Shown: positions 1-8,507, numbered from the stretch's first letter. The stretch: DNA of 64,000 bases from SZUA-430 sp044220975 (GCA_044220975.1 JBGAPZ010000017.1:5948-69947), one strand, 5' to 3'. A program made the numbers and translations. Notes: generated by a model from the sequence alone, not told the origin.

Positions 1-69
1 GTACTGGACGGCACGAGCGCAGGCTAGCAACGACCACTGACGACACAACGACAATTGGGAACGCCACAC

Positions 70-1032
70 ATGCCGCTGCGCCTTCTCACCGCTCTCCTCG
101 CCTTCTTTCTCACACTCACCGCAGCGCATGCCGCCGGCGTCGACACGCTGCTGGGTGAATGGACGGACGCGAGCCGTTCGAACCGCGTGGTGCCTTACAA
201 GATTTACCTCGCCCACGACGCAACAGGGCCGGCGCCGGTGGTGATCTTCTCACACGGCCTCGGTGGCAATCGCAACGGCGCGGAGTATCTGCTGAGCTTC
301 CTTGCCGAGAACGGATACGTCGCGGTGGCAGTGCAGCATCCGGGCTCGGACACCCAAGCCGTCTTCCCAGGGGGCAGAGTGAACAACGGTGGCCTGTTCG
401 CAGCGATCGCGCCTGCGGCCGCTGCCGATCGCTTTCGCGATATTCCGTTCGCGATCGACGAATTGGAGAATATGAACGCAAACGACCAGCGGTTGAAAGG
501 CCGCTTGGACATGACCAAACTCGGAATGTCCGGCCACTCCTACGGCGCGATCACGACGATGGCGCTCGCCGGTCAGGGCTTCGGGCCCGACAGCAACTAC
601 TTTGGTTTCGCCGACGACCGCATCAAAGCGGCAATCGCCTACAGCCCGTCGAAGCCGAAGCAAGGCGATCCGGCGCAAGCATTCACCGGCATCCGCATGC
701 CCACCTTCCACATGACCGGCACGAACGACCAGAACCCGCTCGACTCGAGCGATCCGGTCGAGAACCGCCAAGTCCCCTATCGCAACATCACGAACGCCGA
801 CAAATATCTGATCGTCTTCAAAGGCGGCGACCACATGATCTTCTCCGGTCGCGGCCTCAAGGGCGAACTGCGCCCACAAGACCCGCGCTTCCACGCCTGG
901 ATCCAAAAAGCCTCGCTCGCGTTCTGGGACGCCTATTTGCGCGGCAATGCCGAAGCGAAGACGTATCTTTCGGGCGGCAAATTCGCGACCGAACTCGGCA
1001 GCGACGGAACCTTCGAGTCGCAGGCGCACTAA
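70..1032 (+). CDS. Secreted alpha/beta hydrolase (PAF-acetylhydrolase/dienelactone hydrolase-like)
   Basis: A 320-residue protein with an N-terminal signal peptide (hydrophobic core within the first 20 residues, AHA-A cleavage region). The nucleophile elbow is GHSYG (Ser in MSGHSYGA), an oxyanion-loop-like SHGLGG lies after the first strand, and a C-terminal GGDHMIF carries the likely catalytic His. This is the fold of secreted esterases annotated as PAF-acetylhydrolase-like. It probably hydrolyses an ester or lactone in the periplasm, but the substrate is unknown. A TTG at 55 extends the frame by five residues, and ATG 70 fits the signal peptide better. It is followed by an inverted-repeat element rather than a co-directional gene, so it appears monocistronic. 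Confidence 0.8.
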   Translation: MPLRLLTALLAFFLTLTAAHAAGVDTLLGEWTDASRSNRVVPYKIYLAHDATGPAPVVIFSHGLGGNRNGAEYLLSFLAENGYVAVAVQHPGSDTQAVFPGGRVNNGGLFAAIAPAAAADRFRDIPFAIDELENMNANDQRLKGRLDMTKLGMSGHSYGAITTMALAGQGFGPDSNYFGFADDRIKAAIAYSPSKPKQGDPAQAFTGIRMPTFHMTGTNDQNPLDSSDPVENRQVPYRNITNADKYLIVFKGGDHMIFSGRGLKGELRPQDPRFHAWIQKASLAFWDAYLRGNAEAKTYLSGGKFATELGSDGTFESQAH

Positions 1033-1034
1033 GG

Positions 1035-1189
1035 CCCTCATCCGTCTCGCCGCCTTTGGCGTCGATCCACCGTCTCCCACGCTGACGCGCGGGAGAAGTG
1101 CAATCCATTGTCGTTGATTGAGGGTGTTGCCCTTCTCCCGTGCGAACGGGAGAAGGTGGCGCGGCGCGTAGCGCCGTGACGGATGAGGG
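1035..1189. repeat. Composite inverted-repeat element (REP/MITE-like)
   Basis: The 155-base gap is framed by 12-base perfect inverted arms (CCCTCATCCGTC at 1035-1046 and its complement at 1178-1189). Inside are two smaller hairpins, TCTCCC/GGGAGA around 1072-1097 and TTCTCCC/GGGAGAA around 1134-1154. No ORF of note lies within it. The structure resembles the short dispersed palindromic repeats common in alphaproteobacterial intergenic DNA. It may act as a transcript-end hairpin between the hydrolase and the convergent DUF1491 gene. Confidence 0.7.
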
Positions 1190-1200
1190 AACCCTGAGCC

Positions 1201-1539
1201 CTACTCCTTCTCCTCCGTCAAAAAGTCCCGCCCGGCCCTGTCCTCGACCTCGACCACCCAAAGGTCCGCATCCCGCTGGCGTGCCCGCTCGAGATAGGCT
1301 TCCGCGTCCGCGTCGCTCACCAATTCAAGCCCCGTCGCGCGCAGCCAGCGGCGTTTGCCGTCCATGCCGTATCCCGCCGACCAAACACGCGCCGTACCGT
1401 TTAGCAGGGACACCTTCACCAGCACCGCGCCGGACTCGGGATCGCCCTTCTTGGCAACGAATGCGGACGCGCCGCTCACTTCCGCGCGCCGGATCAGCGC
1501 CGCAGCCCAGATCGACGTCTTCACTCTGGGCTCGGTCAC
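1201..1539 (-). CDS. DUF1491 family protein
   Basis: A 112-residue cytoplasmic protein of the alphaproteobacterial DUF1491 family, recognised by the N-terminal KTSIWAAALIRRAE, the central KKGDPESGAVLVK, and the C-terminal DLWVVEVEDRAGRDF. It starts at GTG 1539 with GGAGC about five bases upstream. The function is unknown in the family. It is divergently arranged with the PilZ membrane protein at 1675, so the 135-base gap must hold both promoters. Confidence 0.85.
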   Translation of the reverse strand: MTEPRVKTSIWAAALIRRAEVSGASAFVAKKGDPESGAVLVKVSLLNGTARVWSAGYGMDGKRRWLRATGLELVSDADAEAYLERARQRDADLWVVEVEDRAGRDFLTEEKE

Positions 1540-1674
1540 AAGTGCTCCATCTTTGAGTGCATCGTCCGGCGTTTGGACCCCGGTGAGTCAATATTGCCAC
1601 TTCGCCCGACACACAACTTGCGATTCCATCGATGCTCGCGTTTCGGGGCGATTCGCGCGTTGAGGGGCAGTTCA

Positions 1675-3684
1675 GTGGTCAGTGAAGAGTCCGCGCGTAA
1701 CCCATCAGAACGTCTCGTTTTCCGGGCCGTTCCGTTGCAGCGTTCGTTGGCGTTCGGTGCCGGCGCTGCCGTCCTCATCGTACACCTACTCTGGCGTGCA
1801 GATGTAACGCTAGCCGGTCTGCCACCGGGCGCATTCGCGCTATCGATCCTGCTCTTCGCCGTCGAGACATTCATCGCGATTGGGCTCACGCTGGCCGCCC
1901 TCGCCGACATCTTGCCCGCCGCCGTCGAGATCAAGCCCGAAGGCTTGCGCGATGCCGAATTGCCGTCGACCGACATCTTCTTCGTCATCAACGATCCGAA
2001 GTTCGCGCCGAAGGCCGCATACTCGCTCGCCGCCGCAGCGCAGCTCGACTACCCGCGCGACCGCGTAAGGTTGCATCTCGTCGGCGTCGACCGCGCAACC
2101 GAACACGCGGAGTCGCTGGCGGCACTGGCCGAACGCATGAATACGTCGTGGCTCGCCGCCTCCCCCGAAGCAAACGCCGGCACCGCAGTCAACGCAGCGC
2201 TCGCCCGCACGGCTGGCACGCTGGTGTTGATCGTCAACGCCGGCGAAGCGCCGACGCCGGATCTGCTCCGCCGCATCGCCGGCGGCTTCGTCGGCAACCC
2301 GAACCTCGCGTTTTGCGACGTGCCGGTGTTCGCGATCGACGGCGACCCGGTCTTGACCGACATCGACGTCACCCGCCGCTTGCCGAGCGACCCCGGCGCA
2401 TTCTTCAAGACGTGCCTGAAGACGATCGGCGCCGCGACCGGTTCGCTGGGCTTGAACCATCGCACCGTTTGGCGCCGCACGGCGTTGTCGAACGCGGGCA
2501 GCTGCTCGCGCTGGAACCTGCGTCCGGATGCACCCGCTCGCATCCGCGCCGTCGAAGCGGGCTGGATACGCGGCATCGTCACCCGCCCGATGGTGGCCTC
2601 GCTTGCACCCGACACGGTGCGAGACTACCTGCGCACGCGCATGGGCCAACGCATCGGCACAATCGACGCGGCGCTGACGCAAGATCCGCTGATGCGCGGG
2701 CGGCTGCCTCTGCGCGAGCGCCTGTCGTGGATGCCTGCACTGTTCGGAGCGCTGATGCCGTTCGCCTGGGGCCTCGCTTTCGCACTGCCGCCGCTGGCGC
2801 TGTTGCTGCGCGTACCGTTGTTCGGAAACGCCAGCCCAACAGTCGCCACGATCTTCTCGCTTCTCGCTGCCGTCGTCGCGATCACGATGGCCGGCAGCCT
2901 GAACGCCGGCATGCGCGGCCGCCTGATCGGCGCGTGGAGCGAAATTCTGGAATCGCTCCTGACCGCGCCGTCGCTTTTCACCATCATCACCCGAGCCAAG
3001 AAAACGGAACGCGTGCCCGCGCCGGAGCACGCGAACGGTCTGCTCGTCGTCGTCTTCGCGGTGGCACTTGCCGGCACCGCGTTTGGCACCGCCGCCTGGT
3101 TCACGAAGCCCGAGCTGCAAGCGGGGATCGCGCCGCTCTTGGGATTGACAGTCTTCGCCGCAGCACTGCTCGCGTGCCTGCTCGGCGCGATCGCCGAACC
3201 GCGCCAGCGCCGCCAAGCGCCACGCATCGCACGCCGCTTCAGCGCCGACCTCTTGATTGGCGGCAGCGAGGTTGCGGGCCGCCTCGCCGACATCTCCGTG
3301 CACGGGGCCAGATTCATTGCCAACGACGCCGTCGACCTGCCCGCCCGCGCGCTCGCTGGCCAGCTGACGCTCGACACGCCGCAAGGCAAGATGACGTTGC
3401 CCGTCCAGCTCTCGCGCCAAACCGAAGCTTTCGGCCGTCCAGCGTTCGGCCTCTCTTTCACCGGGCGCACCGTCGGCGAGTTCGCAACCGTCGTGCGCCT
3501 CGCCCACCGTAGCGGCGACGCTTACGCCGACCTCTGCGACGCCCGCGCGAAAAGCGCAGGCTTCACCCGCCTCTTCAGCGCGTTGAGCTGGCGCGGGCTC
3601 GTCAGCCTCTGGCGCAAAGTGAACCCACCGGCTGCGCAAGTGAAATGGATTCCGCTGCGGCGCATGTCGCGGACAATGCACTAG
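1675..3684 (+). CDS. Cellulose synthase-like membrane protein with degenerate glycosyltransferase and C-terminal PilZ domain
   Basis: 669 residues from GTG 1675, chosen because GAGGGG lies just upstream (a TTG at 1573 gives a longer frame without this). The layout matches BcsA: two N-terminal membrane segments, a GT2-like domain (about residues 90-330), four or so further membrane helices, then PilZ (about 515-610). The GT catalytic motifs are changed. The DxD-like site reads N188-A-G190, the TED site reads R283-P-D285, and QRxRW reads QRIGT at 325-329. The PilZ domain is intact: R517xxxR521 and D539xSxxG544. Inference: a c-di-GMP-binding membrane protein that no longer makes polymer, not an active synthase. 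No bcsB/bcsC homologue adjoins it. Confidence 0.8.
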   Translation: MVSEESARNPSERLVFRAVPLQRSLAFGAGAAVLIVHLLWRADVTLAGLPPGAFALSILLFAVETFIAIGLTLAALADILPAAVEIKPEGLRDAELPSTDIFFVINDPKFAPKAAYSLAAAAQLDYPRDRVRLHLVGVDRATEHAESLAALAERMNTSWLAASPEANAGTAVNAALARTAGTLVLIVNAGEAPTPDLLRRIAGGFVGNPNLAFCDVPVFAIDGDPVLTDIDVTRRLPSDPGAFFKTCLKTIGAATGSLGLNHRTVWRRTALSNAGSCSRWNLRPDAPARIRAVEAGWIRGIVTRPMVASLAPDTVRDYLRTRMGQRIGTIDAALTQDPLMRGRLPLRERLSWMPALFGALMPFAWGLAFALPPLALLLRVPLFGNASPTVATIFSLLAAVVAITMAGSLNAGMRGRLIGAWSEILESLLTAPSLFTIITRAKKTERVPAPEHANGLLVVVFAVALAGTAFGTAAWFTKPELQAGIAPLLGLTVFAAALLACLLGAIAEPRQRRQAPRIARRFSADLLIGGSEVAGRLADISVHGARFIANDAVDLPARALAGQLTLDTPQGKMTLPVQLSRQTEAFGRPAFGLSFTGRTVGEFATVVRLAHRSGDAYADLCDARAKSAGFTRLFSALSWRGLVSLWRKVNPPAAQVKWIPLRRMSRTMH

Positions 3685-4195
3685 TCGATGAGCGCACAAA
3701 TTTCGGTGACATAATGGTCATGAAAAAGCGTGAAACATTGTTACTCTCTCGCGCAACGATCTGACCACCGCATTGCACCCTCGCACCCTTGACTCTGAGC
3801 CTCAGAGGTCCAAACTCTTATTCAGACGATCGTGGCCCGATGAAGTCTCTGACGACTGGCCGCCGTTCGCTGGATGACAGGCGCTTCACGGGATGACCGA
3901 AGCCCTGATCTGTCGCGAAGAGGTGCGGCCCGAAAAGGCACGAAGCGTCTGGATGAGCAGAGCAACAGCCAATGGAGGGAGCATGACGCCACCGGACATA
4001 AAATCCGCCCTCGCATCTAACGAGGGCAAGGTTCGCTAAGCGCTCGCGTTCGGAAACTGAATTTGCGACAGACGACCGCGCGAGAAAGCCCGAGCCTCTT
4101 CAAACGACAATTTGGCATACGCATACAACGGCGTGCGTAAAACACGCTCGTAAACTAAGGCCGGCTCTGCTGGCCAAAGAATCGGAAGTGATGAA

Positions 4196-4238
4196 GAGCC
4201 CCGAGGAGCGACGCGTCGCCCCGGGGCTCAATTATTTT
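4196..4238 (+). terminator. Rho-independent-type terminator hairpin
   Basis: GAGCCCC at 4196-4202 pairs with GGGGCTC at 4223-4229. An internal palindrome CGACGCGTCG lies in the loop, and AATTATTTT follows the stem. It is 510 bases past the PilZ protein stop, so which transcript it ends is uncertain. Confidence 0.6.
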
Positions 4239-4249
4239 GCGTGAGCGAG

Positions 4250-4315
4250 GTGCTCTCCCCCTGCGGGAGAGCCCATTTTTTGCGTCGAGCGAAAAATGGT
4301 GAGGGGTCCGCTGAA
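4250..4315 (+). repeat. REP-like unit (single copy of the 21.6-kb family)
   Basis: The unit contains GCTCTCCCCCTGCGGGAGAGC, then a poly-T/GCG/poly-A hairpin (ATTTTTTGCG...CGAAAAAT), then GGTGAGGGGTCCGCTGA. The same order of blocks is present twice, head to head, at 21553-21709, so this is a dispersed repeat family rather than gene-specific sequence. Confidence 0.75.
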
Positions 4316-4435
4316 TCTGAAGGCGAGATCTCCTACCAACAAAGAGCTACGCCTGGGACCGTCGGCTTCCACGCAAAAAAACAGGGACCGGAAAGCCCCC
4401 CTTCCGGTCCCCATTCCCCTCAAACTTATGCGCGC

Positions 4436-6190
4436 TTACGCCCGCGCGCGAAACTTCTCCGGAAAGACCACGGCACCCGGTTCCGCCGGCACGTCGTCGC
4501 GCGCAGCGAGCGGCAGTCGCAATGTCACCGTTGTCCCATCGCCGAGCGCGCTTTCGATCGCCATGCCCCCGCCGTGCATCTCGGCCAGCGCCTTGACGAG
4601 CGAGAGGCCAAGCCCCGTGCCCTTGTGCGTGCGCTGCATTTCGCCTTCGACCTGCTCGAACGGCTTGCCGATGCGCGAGAGATCCTTTTCGGGAATTCCC
4701 ACACCGGTGTCGCTGACCGAAAGCATCATGTCGCTGCCCACCTTGCGCGCCTTCAGCGTGACCTTGCCTTCCGTCAGCGTGAACTTGATCGCGTTCGACA
4801 GCAGATTGATCAGGCACTGCTTCAACGCGCGGCGGTCGGCCATGAGGCTCAAGCCAGGTGCCACGTCGCACACAAGCTCGACCCCCGCCTCATCGGCCGC
4901 CACCTTCACCATCGCCAGGCATTCGTCAGCCACCGGCTTCAATTCCATGAGCTTGCGCTCGATCGTAAACTTGCCGGCCTCGATCTTCGACATGTCGAGC
5001 AAGTCCGAAATCAGATCCACGAGATGCGAACCGGACGTGCGGATCAGCTCCGCGTACTCGCGGTATTTCGGCGTGCCGATCGGCCCCATCAGCTCGTGCC
5101 GCATCACGTCGGAGAACCCGATGATCGCGTTCAAGGGCGTGCGCAACTCGTGCGTGACGGAGGCGAGAAACCGCGACTTCGCCCGGCTAACCTCTTCCGC
5201 CTTGTCGAGCGCCTGCGCCAATTCCAAGATCTCGGCCTTCGCTGTCGACATCTCGCGCGTGACGGCCACCGCCTCGCCGTTCGCGCCCTGCACGCGCATC
5301 TCGACCGGCAGATACGTGCCGTCGCGCCGGCGCACGCGATAGGCAACAGCCTCGCTCCCGCCATGCGCCGCCGAAAGGAAAGCCTGCTCCACCGCTTTCA
5401 GGTCTTGAATGTGCACGAACATTGCGGGGCTCATTCCCTCAAGCTCGCGTGCGCGCAGACCCAACATCTCCTCGGCCGCCGGCGACGCATAAAGCACCGC
5501 CCCGCTCGCCGTGTGCCGCGTGATCATATCGACGGCGTTGTCCGTCATCGCCCGGTGCCAGGCCGCGTTCGCCCGCGCACGCGCCACTTCGTGCTCGTTG
5601 CGCCGCTGCAGCGTGCGCATCGCGAACATGCCGACGATAATCGCGGCAAAAACCGAGACCCCATACGCAAACCCCGTGAACGCGGGATCGATCCGCGAAA
5701 CCGGCAGCCATCCCATCAACGACAACGACGCCGCGATGAAGAATCCGACGCCCGCAACACACGACGCGATCGTCACCGCCGAGCGTTTGCCCGTGATCGC
5801 GGCTTCCACGGGCACGATCAGAAGCCACGGCAACAACGGCGAGGCGAGCCCGCCGGTATAGACGCCGGCCAGCGACACGAACCCGCCCAAGGCCAACGCC
5901 GAGGCCATCTGCCCTTGCTCGAGCGTGATCGCCTCGGCACGAACGGCGAGCGCGATCGCGAGCGGCATCCACAAGAAAAGAAACGCAAACGCGGTCGCCG
6001 CGTCGACCGGACCGACGAACGCGAAATAAAGCGGCCAAAGGGCAACACCCATGCCCCCTGCGAGCAGGTTCGCCGAGACAAAGGCTTTGACGCGTCCTGA
6101 CTCGCCCTCGGGCTCGGATCCCAGAACGCCGTCAAACGCATCCAACAGAAAATCGGCCCAGAACCGACGGAAATTGTACGGCGATGTCAT
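4436..6190 (-). CDS. Membrane PAS-domain sensor histidine kinase, PleC/DivJ-like
   Basis: 584 residues from ATG 6190 (a GTG at 6214 adds eight residues). About six membrane helices occupy roughly residues 40-195, then a PAS domain (about 205-320), a HisKA dimerisation helix with H-box THELRTPL (His about 347), and HATPase_c with N-box NLLSNAIKF, G1 SDTGVGIP, F-box PFEQVEGE and G2 GTGLGLSLVK. The sequence just after the H-box (FSDVMRHELMGPIG, KYREYAELI) is the type shared by PleC and DivJ of Caulobacter. It should autophosphorylate on His and pass phosphate to an unlinked receiver, since no response regulator is adjacent. Confidence 0.88.
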   Translation of the reverse strand: MTSPYNFRRFWADFLLDAFDGVLGSEPEGESGRVKAFVSANLLAGGMGVALWPLYFAFVGPVDAATAFAFLFLWMPLAIALAVRAEAITLEQGQMASALALGGFVSLAGVYTGGLASPLLPWLLIVPVEAAITGKRSAVTIASCVAGVGFFIAASLSLMGWLPVSRIDPAFTGFAYGVSVFAAIIVGMFAMRTLQRRNEHEVARARANAAWHRAMTDNAVDMITRHTASGAVLYASPAAEEMLGLRARELEGMSPAMFVHIQDLKAVEQAFLSAAHGGSEAVAYRVRRRDGTYLPVEMRVQGANGEAVAVTREMSTAKAEILELAQALDKAEEVSRAKSRFLASVTHELRTPLNAIIGFSDVMRHELMGPIGTPKYREYAELIRTSGSHLVDLISDLLDMSKIEAGKFTIERKLMELKPVADECLAMVKVAADEAGVELVCDVAPGLSLMADRRALKQCLINLLSNAIKFTLTEGKVTLKARKVGSDMMLSVSDTGVGIPEKDLSRIGKPFEQVEGEMQRTHKGTGLGLSLVKALAEMHGGGMAIESALGDGTTVTLRLPLAARDDVPAEPGAVVFPEKFRARA

Positions 6191-6495
6191 TACGCGACTC
6201 GACCCCCAGAACACGAGGGTAAGACTTCGTTTATGGAGGTTAATGAGGCGTTAAAACACGCAGCGTCTCGTGCACCGAAAAGTACATTCAACAGAGCCGT
6301 CATGGCCGGTTTGGCACCGTCCCATAAAATTCTCGCCTCTCTTGAATCAAACGCACCCGCACATCGTGAATGTGCGTTGAGGCTAATACGTGTTGACGCT
6401 GATTCCGGCGTCGTTTGCTTCAATTTTGCCTTATGTTTTGAGCACTTTCGAACGCCCTTGGGACGACACTCCGCGCGAAAGTTGGAGTAGGTCCC
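6191..6495. other. Intergenic region, 305 bases
   Basis: This is the divergent region between the histidine kinase and the DUF5330 gene. It is locally AT-richer than its surroundings and presumably holds both promoters. No confident promoter boxes, hairpins or small genes could be assigned. Confidence 0.4.
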
Positions 6496-6852
6496 GTGGG
6501 CTTCATTTTCCGCACGATCTTTTGGTTGGGGCTCGCGCTTGTCGCGTTGCCGCCAGAGGCGCGCCTCGGTGGCGGCGACGACACGGCCGAGTTCCGCAAC
6601 GTCGACGTCGCGGCGGAACTAAAGACTGTGGCCGACGCGGCGTGGTCGCGGGCCGATCAAATCATGAGCACCTGTGAAACCAACCCGCAGTTGTGCAAGG
6701 CCGGCGTCGATTTGGTGAACACCTCGCTCGCAGCTGCAACAGACATAGCAGAAGGCGTGGCTGTCCAATTGGTCAGTGCGCCCGCAAAGCCGCTCGCAAC
6801 TGCGGAATCGGTGAAACCACGTTCGCAAAAAATTCAAGCGCGCGTTGAGTGA
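6496..6852 (+). CDS. DUF5330-like small secreted/membrane-anchored protein
   Basis: 118 residues from GTG 6496, with GGAG eight bases upstream. The N-terminus is a single hydrophobic segment (IFRTIFWLGLALVALPPEA) ending in a possible signal cleavage site. It is followed by a short helical region containing the paired cysteines C-ETNPQLC typical of DUF5330 proteins, and a Lys/Pro/Ala-rich tail. Family function is unknown; an envelope location is inferred from the leader. Confidence 0.6.
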   Translation: MGFIFRTIFWLGLALVALPPEARLGGGDDTAEFRNVDVAAELKTVADAAWSRADQIMSTCETNPQLCKAGVDLVNTSLAAATDIAEGVAVQLVSAPAKPLATAESVKPRSQKIQARVE

Positions 6853-6968
6853 CTCGGCTTAAGCGCCTACCTATAACTCCGGCCGCCTGAAGCACCCCTC
6901 GGCTCCTGTTTGCTGATCGATGTGACGGCCACGACGAACAGTACCTCGCGTTCGGAGCTAAGAATAAA

Positions 6969-7493
6969 ATGCCGGCAGCAGCCGCCCACGTAGCTTTTCC
7001 AGTCACGAACACCACCGTCACCCTCCGCAAAGCCCGCGTCGAAGATTGCGACGTGATGCTGCGCATGATCGAAGCGCTCGCCGAATATCAAGGCGTCGGC
7101 GATCGCGTGCACGTGAGTGCGGCGGAGTTGCGCCGCGCGGGCTTTGGCCCTGTGCCGCAATTCGAAGCGATCATCGCCGAAGATCACGGCAAGCCCGTAG
7201 GCCTTGCGATGTTCCAAACCCACTACACGATCTGGGACGGCTCCTCGTCGCTGCAGATCACCGACCTCTTCGTCGATGAAGGCGCACGCGGAACCGGCGT
7301 CGGCTTTCGCCTGGTGCAAGAAGTCGCCCGCACCGCGCGCGAGCGCGACTGCACCAGCCTTCAACTGAACATGGTGCACGCGAACTCGTCGCGCATCTCG
7401 CTCGACCGCATCGGCTTCGTCCATCAAGACGACTTGCTGCACTACCGCCTCGATGCGGCCGCGTTCCGCAAGCTGCTTGAGGCCGACCGGTGA
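6969..7493 (+). CDS. GNAT family N-acetyltransferase
   Basis: 174 residues with a complete GNAT fold. The N-terminal strand is VTLRKARVEDCDVM. Motif A, the acetyl-CoA pyrophosphate site, reads LFVDEGARGTGVGFRLV. Motif B has LQLNMVHANSSRISLDRIGF. The length and the FQTHYTIWDGSSSLQITDLFV core resemble the diamine/polyamine acetyltransferase branch, but the substrate is not proven. Its stop overlaps the start of the MaoC protein by four bases, so the two are co-translated. Confidence 0.85.
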   Translation: MPAAAAHVAFPVTNTTVTLRKARVEDCDVMLRMIEALAEYQGVGDRVHVSAAELRRAGFGPVPQFEAIIAEDHGKPVGLAMFQTHYTIWDGSSSLQITDLFVDEGARGTGVGFRLVQEVARTARERDCTSLQLNMVHANSSRISLDRIGFVHQDDLLHYRLDAAAFRKLLEADR

Positions 7494-7972
7494 CGGCGTT
7501 CGACCCGGCCGAACACCGGGTCGTCGCATTGCGCGGATTCGAAGATCTGAAGGTGGGCGAACGCTTCGCCCTGCCCTCGCGCACGATCACCGATGCGAAC
7601 TTTGCCGCGTTTCAACAGGTGAGCTGCGATAACCACCCGATCCACTACGACGTGGAATACTGCCGCGCCCAAGGCCACGACGGCCTGCTCGCGCACGGCC
7701 TGCAGGTCTTGAGCTTCACCGCGGCCGGCGCCGGCCTCTTCCCCCACGTCATCGGCGAAGCCCTGATCGGCTTCGTCGAGGTGCAGGCAAAATTCCTGAA
7801 AGCCGTCTATGCCGGCGACACGCTCTACCCGGCCCTCACGATCGCCGAACTGAAGCCCCAACGCACGACCGGCCTGGTTACGATGGCCGCTACCGTGCAC
7901 AACCAACGCCGCGACCTGGTCTTGGAAGGTAGGCACGTCTATCTCTTACGGTTGAAGCAACAACACAGCTGA
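7490..7972 (+). CDS. MaoC family dehydratase (hot-dog fold)
   Basis: 160 residues starting at GTG 7490 inside the GNAT stop. It has a hot-dog MaoC fold with the hydratase-2-like motif around DNHPIHYDVEYCRAQGHDGLLAHG, where Asp and His in the first part are the usual catalytic pair. The predicted role is reversible hydration of an enoyl-CoA or related thioester in the cytoplasm. The coupling to an acetyltransferase is unusual and gives no obvious pathway. Confidence 0.85.
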   Translation: MTAFDPAEHRVVALRGFEDLKVGERFALPSRTITDANFAAFQQVSCDNHPIHYDVEYCRAQGHDGLLAHGLQVLSFTAAGAGLFPHVIGEALIGFVEVQAKFLKAVYAGDTLYPALTIAELKPQRTTGLVTMAATVHNQRRDLVLEGRHVYLLRLKQQHS

Positions 7973-8003
7973 CAATGCCGCCGACACTCCCTTTCTCTGT
8001 CAT

Positions 8004-8073
8004 GGTCCGCGTAGGCGGACCACCCACGACTTCTTCTTCGAGGCCTGGTCGTGGGTGGTCCGCCAGCGCGGAC
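8004..8073. repeat. Long near-perfect palindrome (70 bases)
   Basis: GGTCCGCGTAGGCGGACC at 8004-8021 is followed by ACCCACGAC, a 17-base loop, then GTCGTGGGTGGTCCGCC and GCGCGGACC. The arms pair over about 27 positions with one or two mismatches, and each arm is itself partly palindromic (GGTCCGC.GCGGACC). It lies between maoC and the sufE-like gene. It could be a REP element or a transcript-end structure; no T-run follows directly. Confidence 0.75.
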
Positions 8074-8105
8074 CCAGACAAAAATTGAAGTTCGCAGGAT
8101 AGCAC

Positions 8106-8507
8106 ATGTCGATATAGCGCAACAATGACGACATCGCCGTTATAGACGAGTGGGACGAGCGCTACCGCTACATCATCGATCTCGGCCGCAAGATGGCCCC
8201 GTTGCCCGAAGCCGCCCGCACAGATGCGGTCAAAGTCCGCGGCTGCGCCAGCCAGGTTTGGCTGATCTCTAAACGAGAAGATAACAAACTGACCTTCGTG
8301 GGCGACAGCGACGCCCATATCGTGCGCGGCCTGATTGCGATCCTACTCGAACTCTACAACGGCAAAACCCCACAAGAGATTCTGGCGATCGACGCCAAAG
8401 CCATCCTCCACCAACTCGGCCTCGACACCCATTTGAGCCAACAACGCTCGAATGGCCTCTTCTCCATGGTCGAGCGCATCCGCAGCGACGCCCGCGCTGC
8501 CGCGTAA
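8106..8507 (+). pseudogene. sufE: SufE family Fe-S assembly protein with in-frame TAG at codon 4
   Basis: SufE accepts sulfur from the SufS cysteine desulfurase and stimulates it during Fe-S cluster assembly. Codons from 8118 on encode a normal SufE: DEWDERYRYIIDLGRKM, then KVRGCASQVWL with the sulfur-accepting Cys, then the C-terminal helices. An ATG with AGGA upstream stands at 8106 in the same frame, but the fourth codon (8115-8117) is TAG. The next in-frame ATG is 8193, which would remove helix 1 (about 29 residues) but keep the active Cys. Options are a nonsense mutation, a sequence error, a rare start codon between 8118 and 8190, or a functional truncated form. No other suf gene is nearby. 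Confidence 0.75.

Larger units (their letters stand above)
3685..4435. other. Intergenic region, 751 bases
   Basis: This gap lies between two convergent genes. Apart from a terminator hairpin (4196-4238) and one REP unit (4250-4315), nothing could be assigned. A 64-codon minus-strand ORF at 3822-4016 is rich in Arg/Ser/Leu, has no recognised domain and no clear ribosome site, and was not called. Confidence 0.5.

Noticed and set aside
1675..3684. Active cellulose synthase catalytic subunit
   Set aside because: All three catalytic motif groups are changed and no bcsB, bcsC or bcsZ is nearby.
1840..3699. 619-codon minus-strand ORF opposite the GT-PilZ gene
   Set aside because: Same antisense artefact; the plus strand shows BcsA-like topology and PilZ motifs.
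3822..4016. 64-codon minus-strand ORF in the 3.7-4.4 kb gap
   Set aside because: No domain, no clear Shine-Dalgarno sequence and a composition like random high-GC DNA.
4241..6100. Long plus-strand ORF of 619 codons opposite the histidine kinase
   Set aside because: Arg/His-rich composition typical of the antisense of high-GC genes, no domain, and the minus strand encodes a complete kinase.
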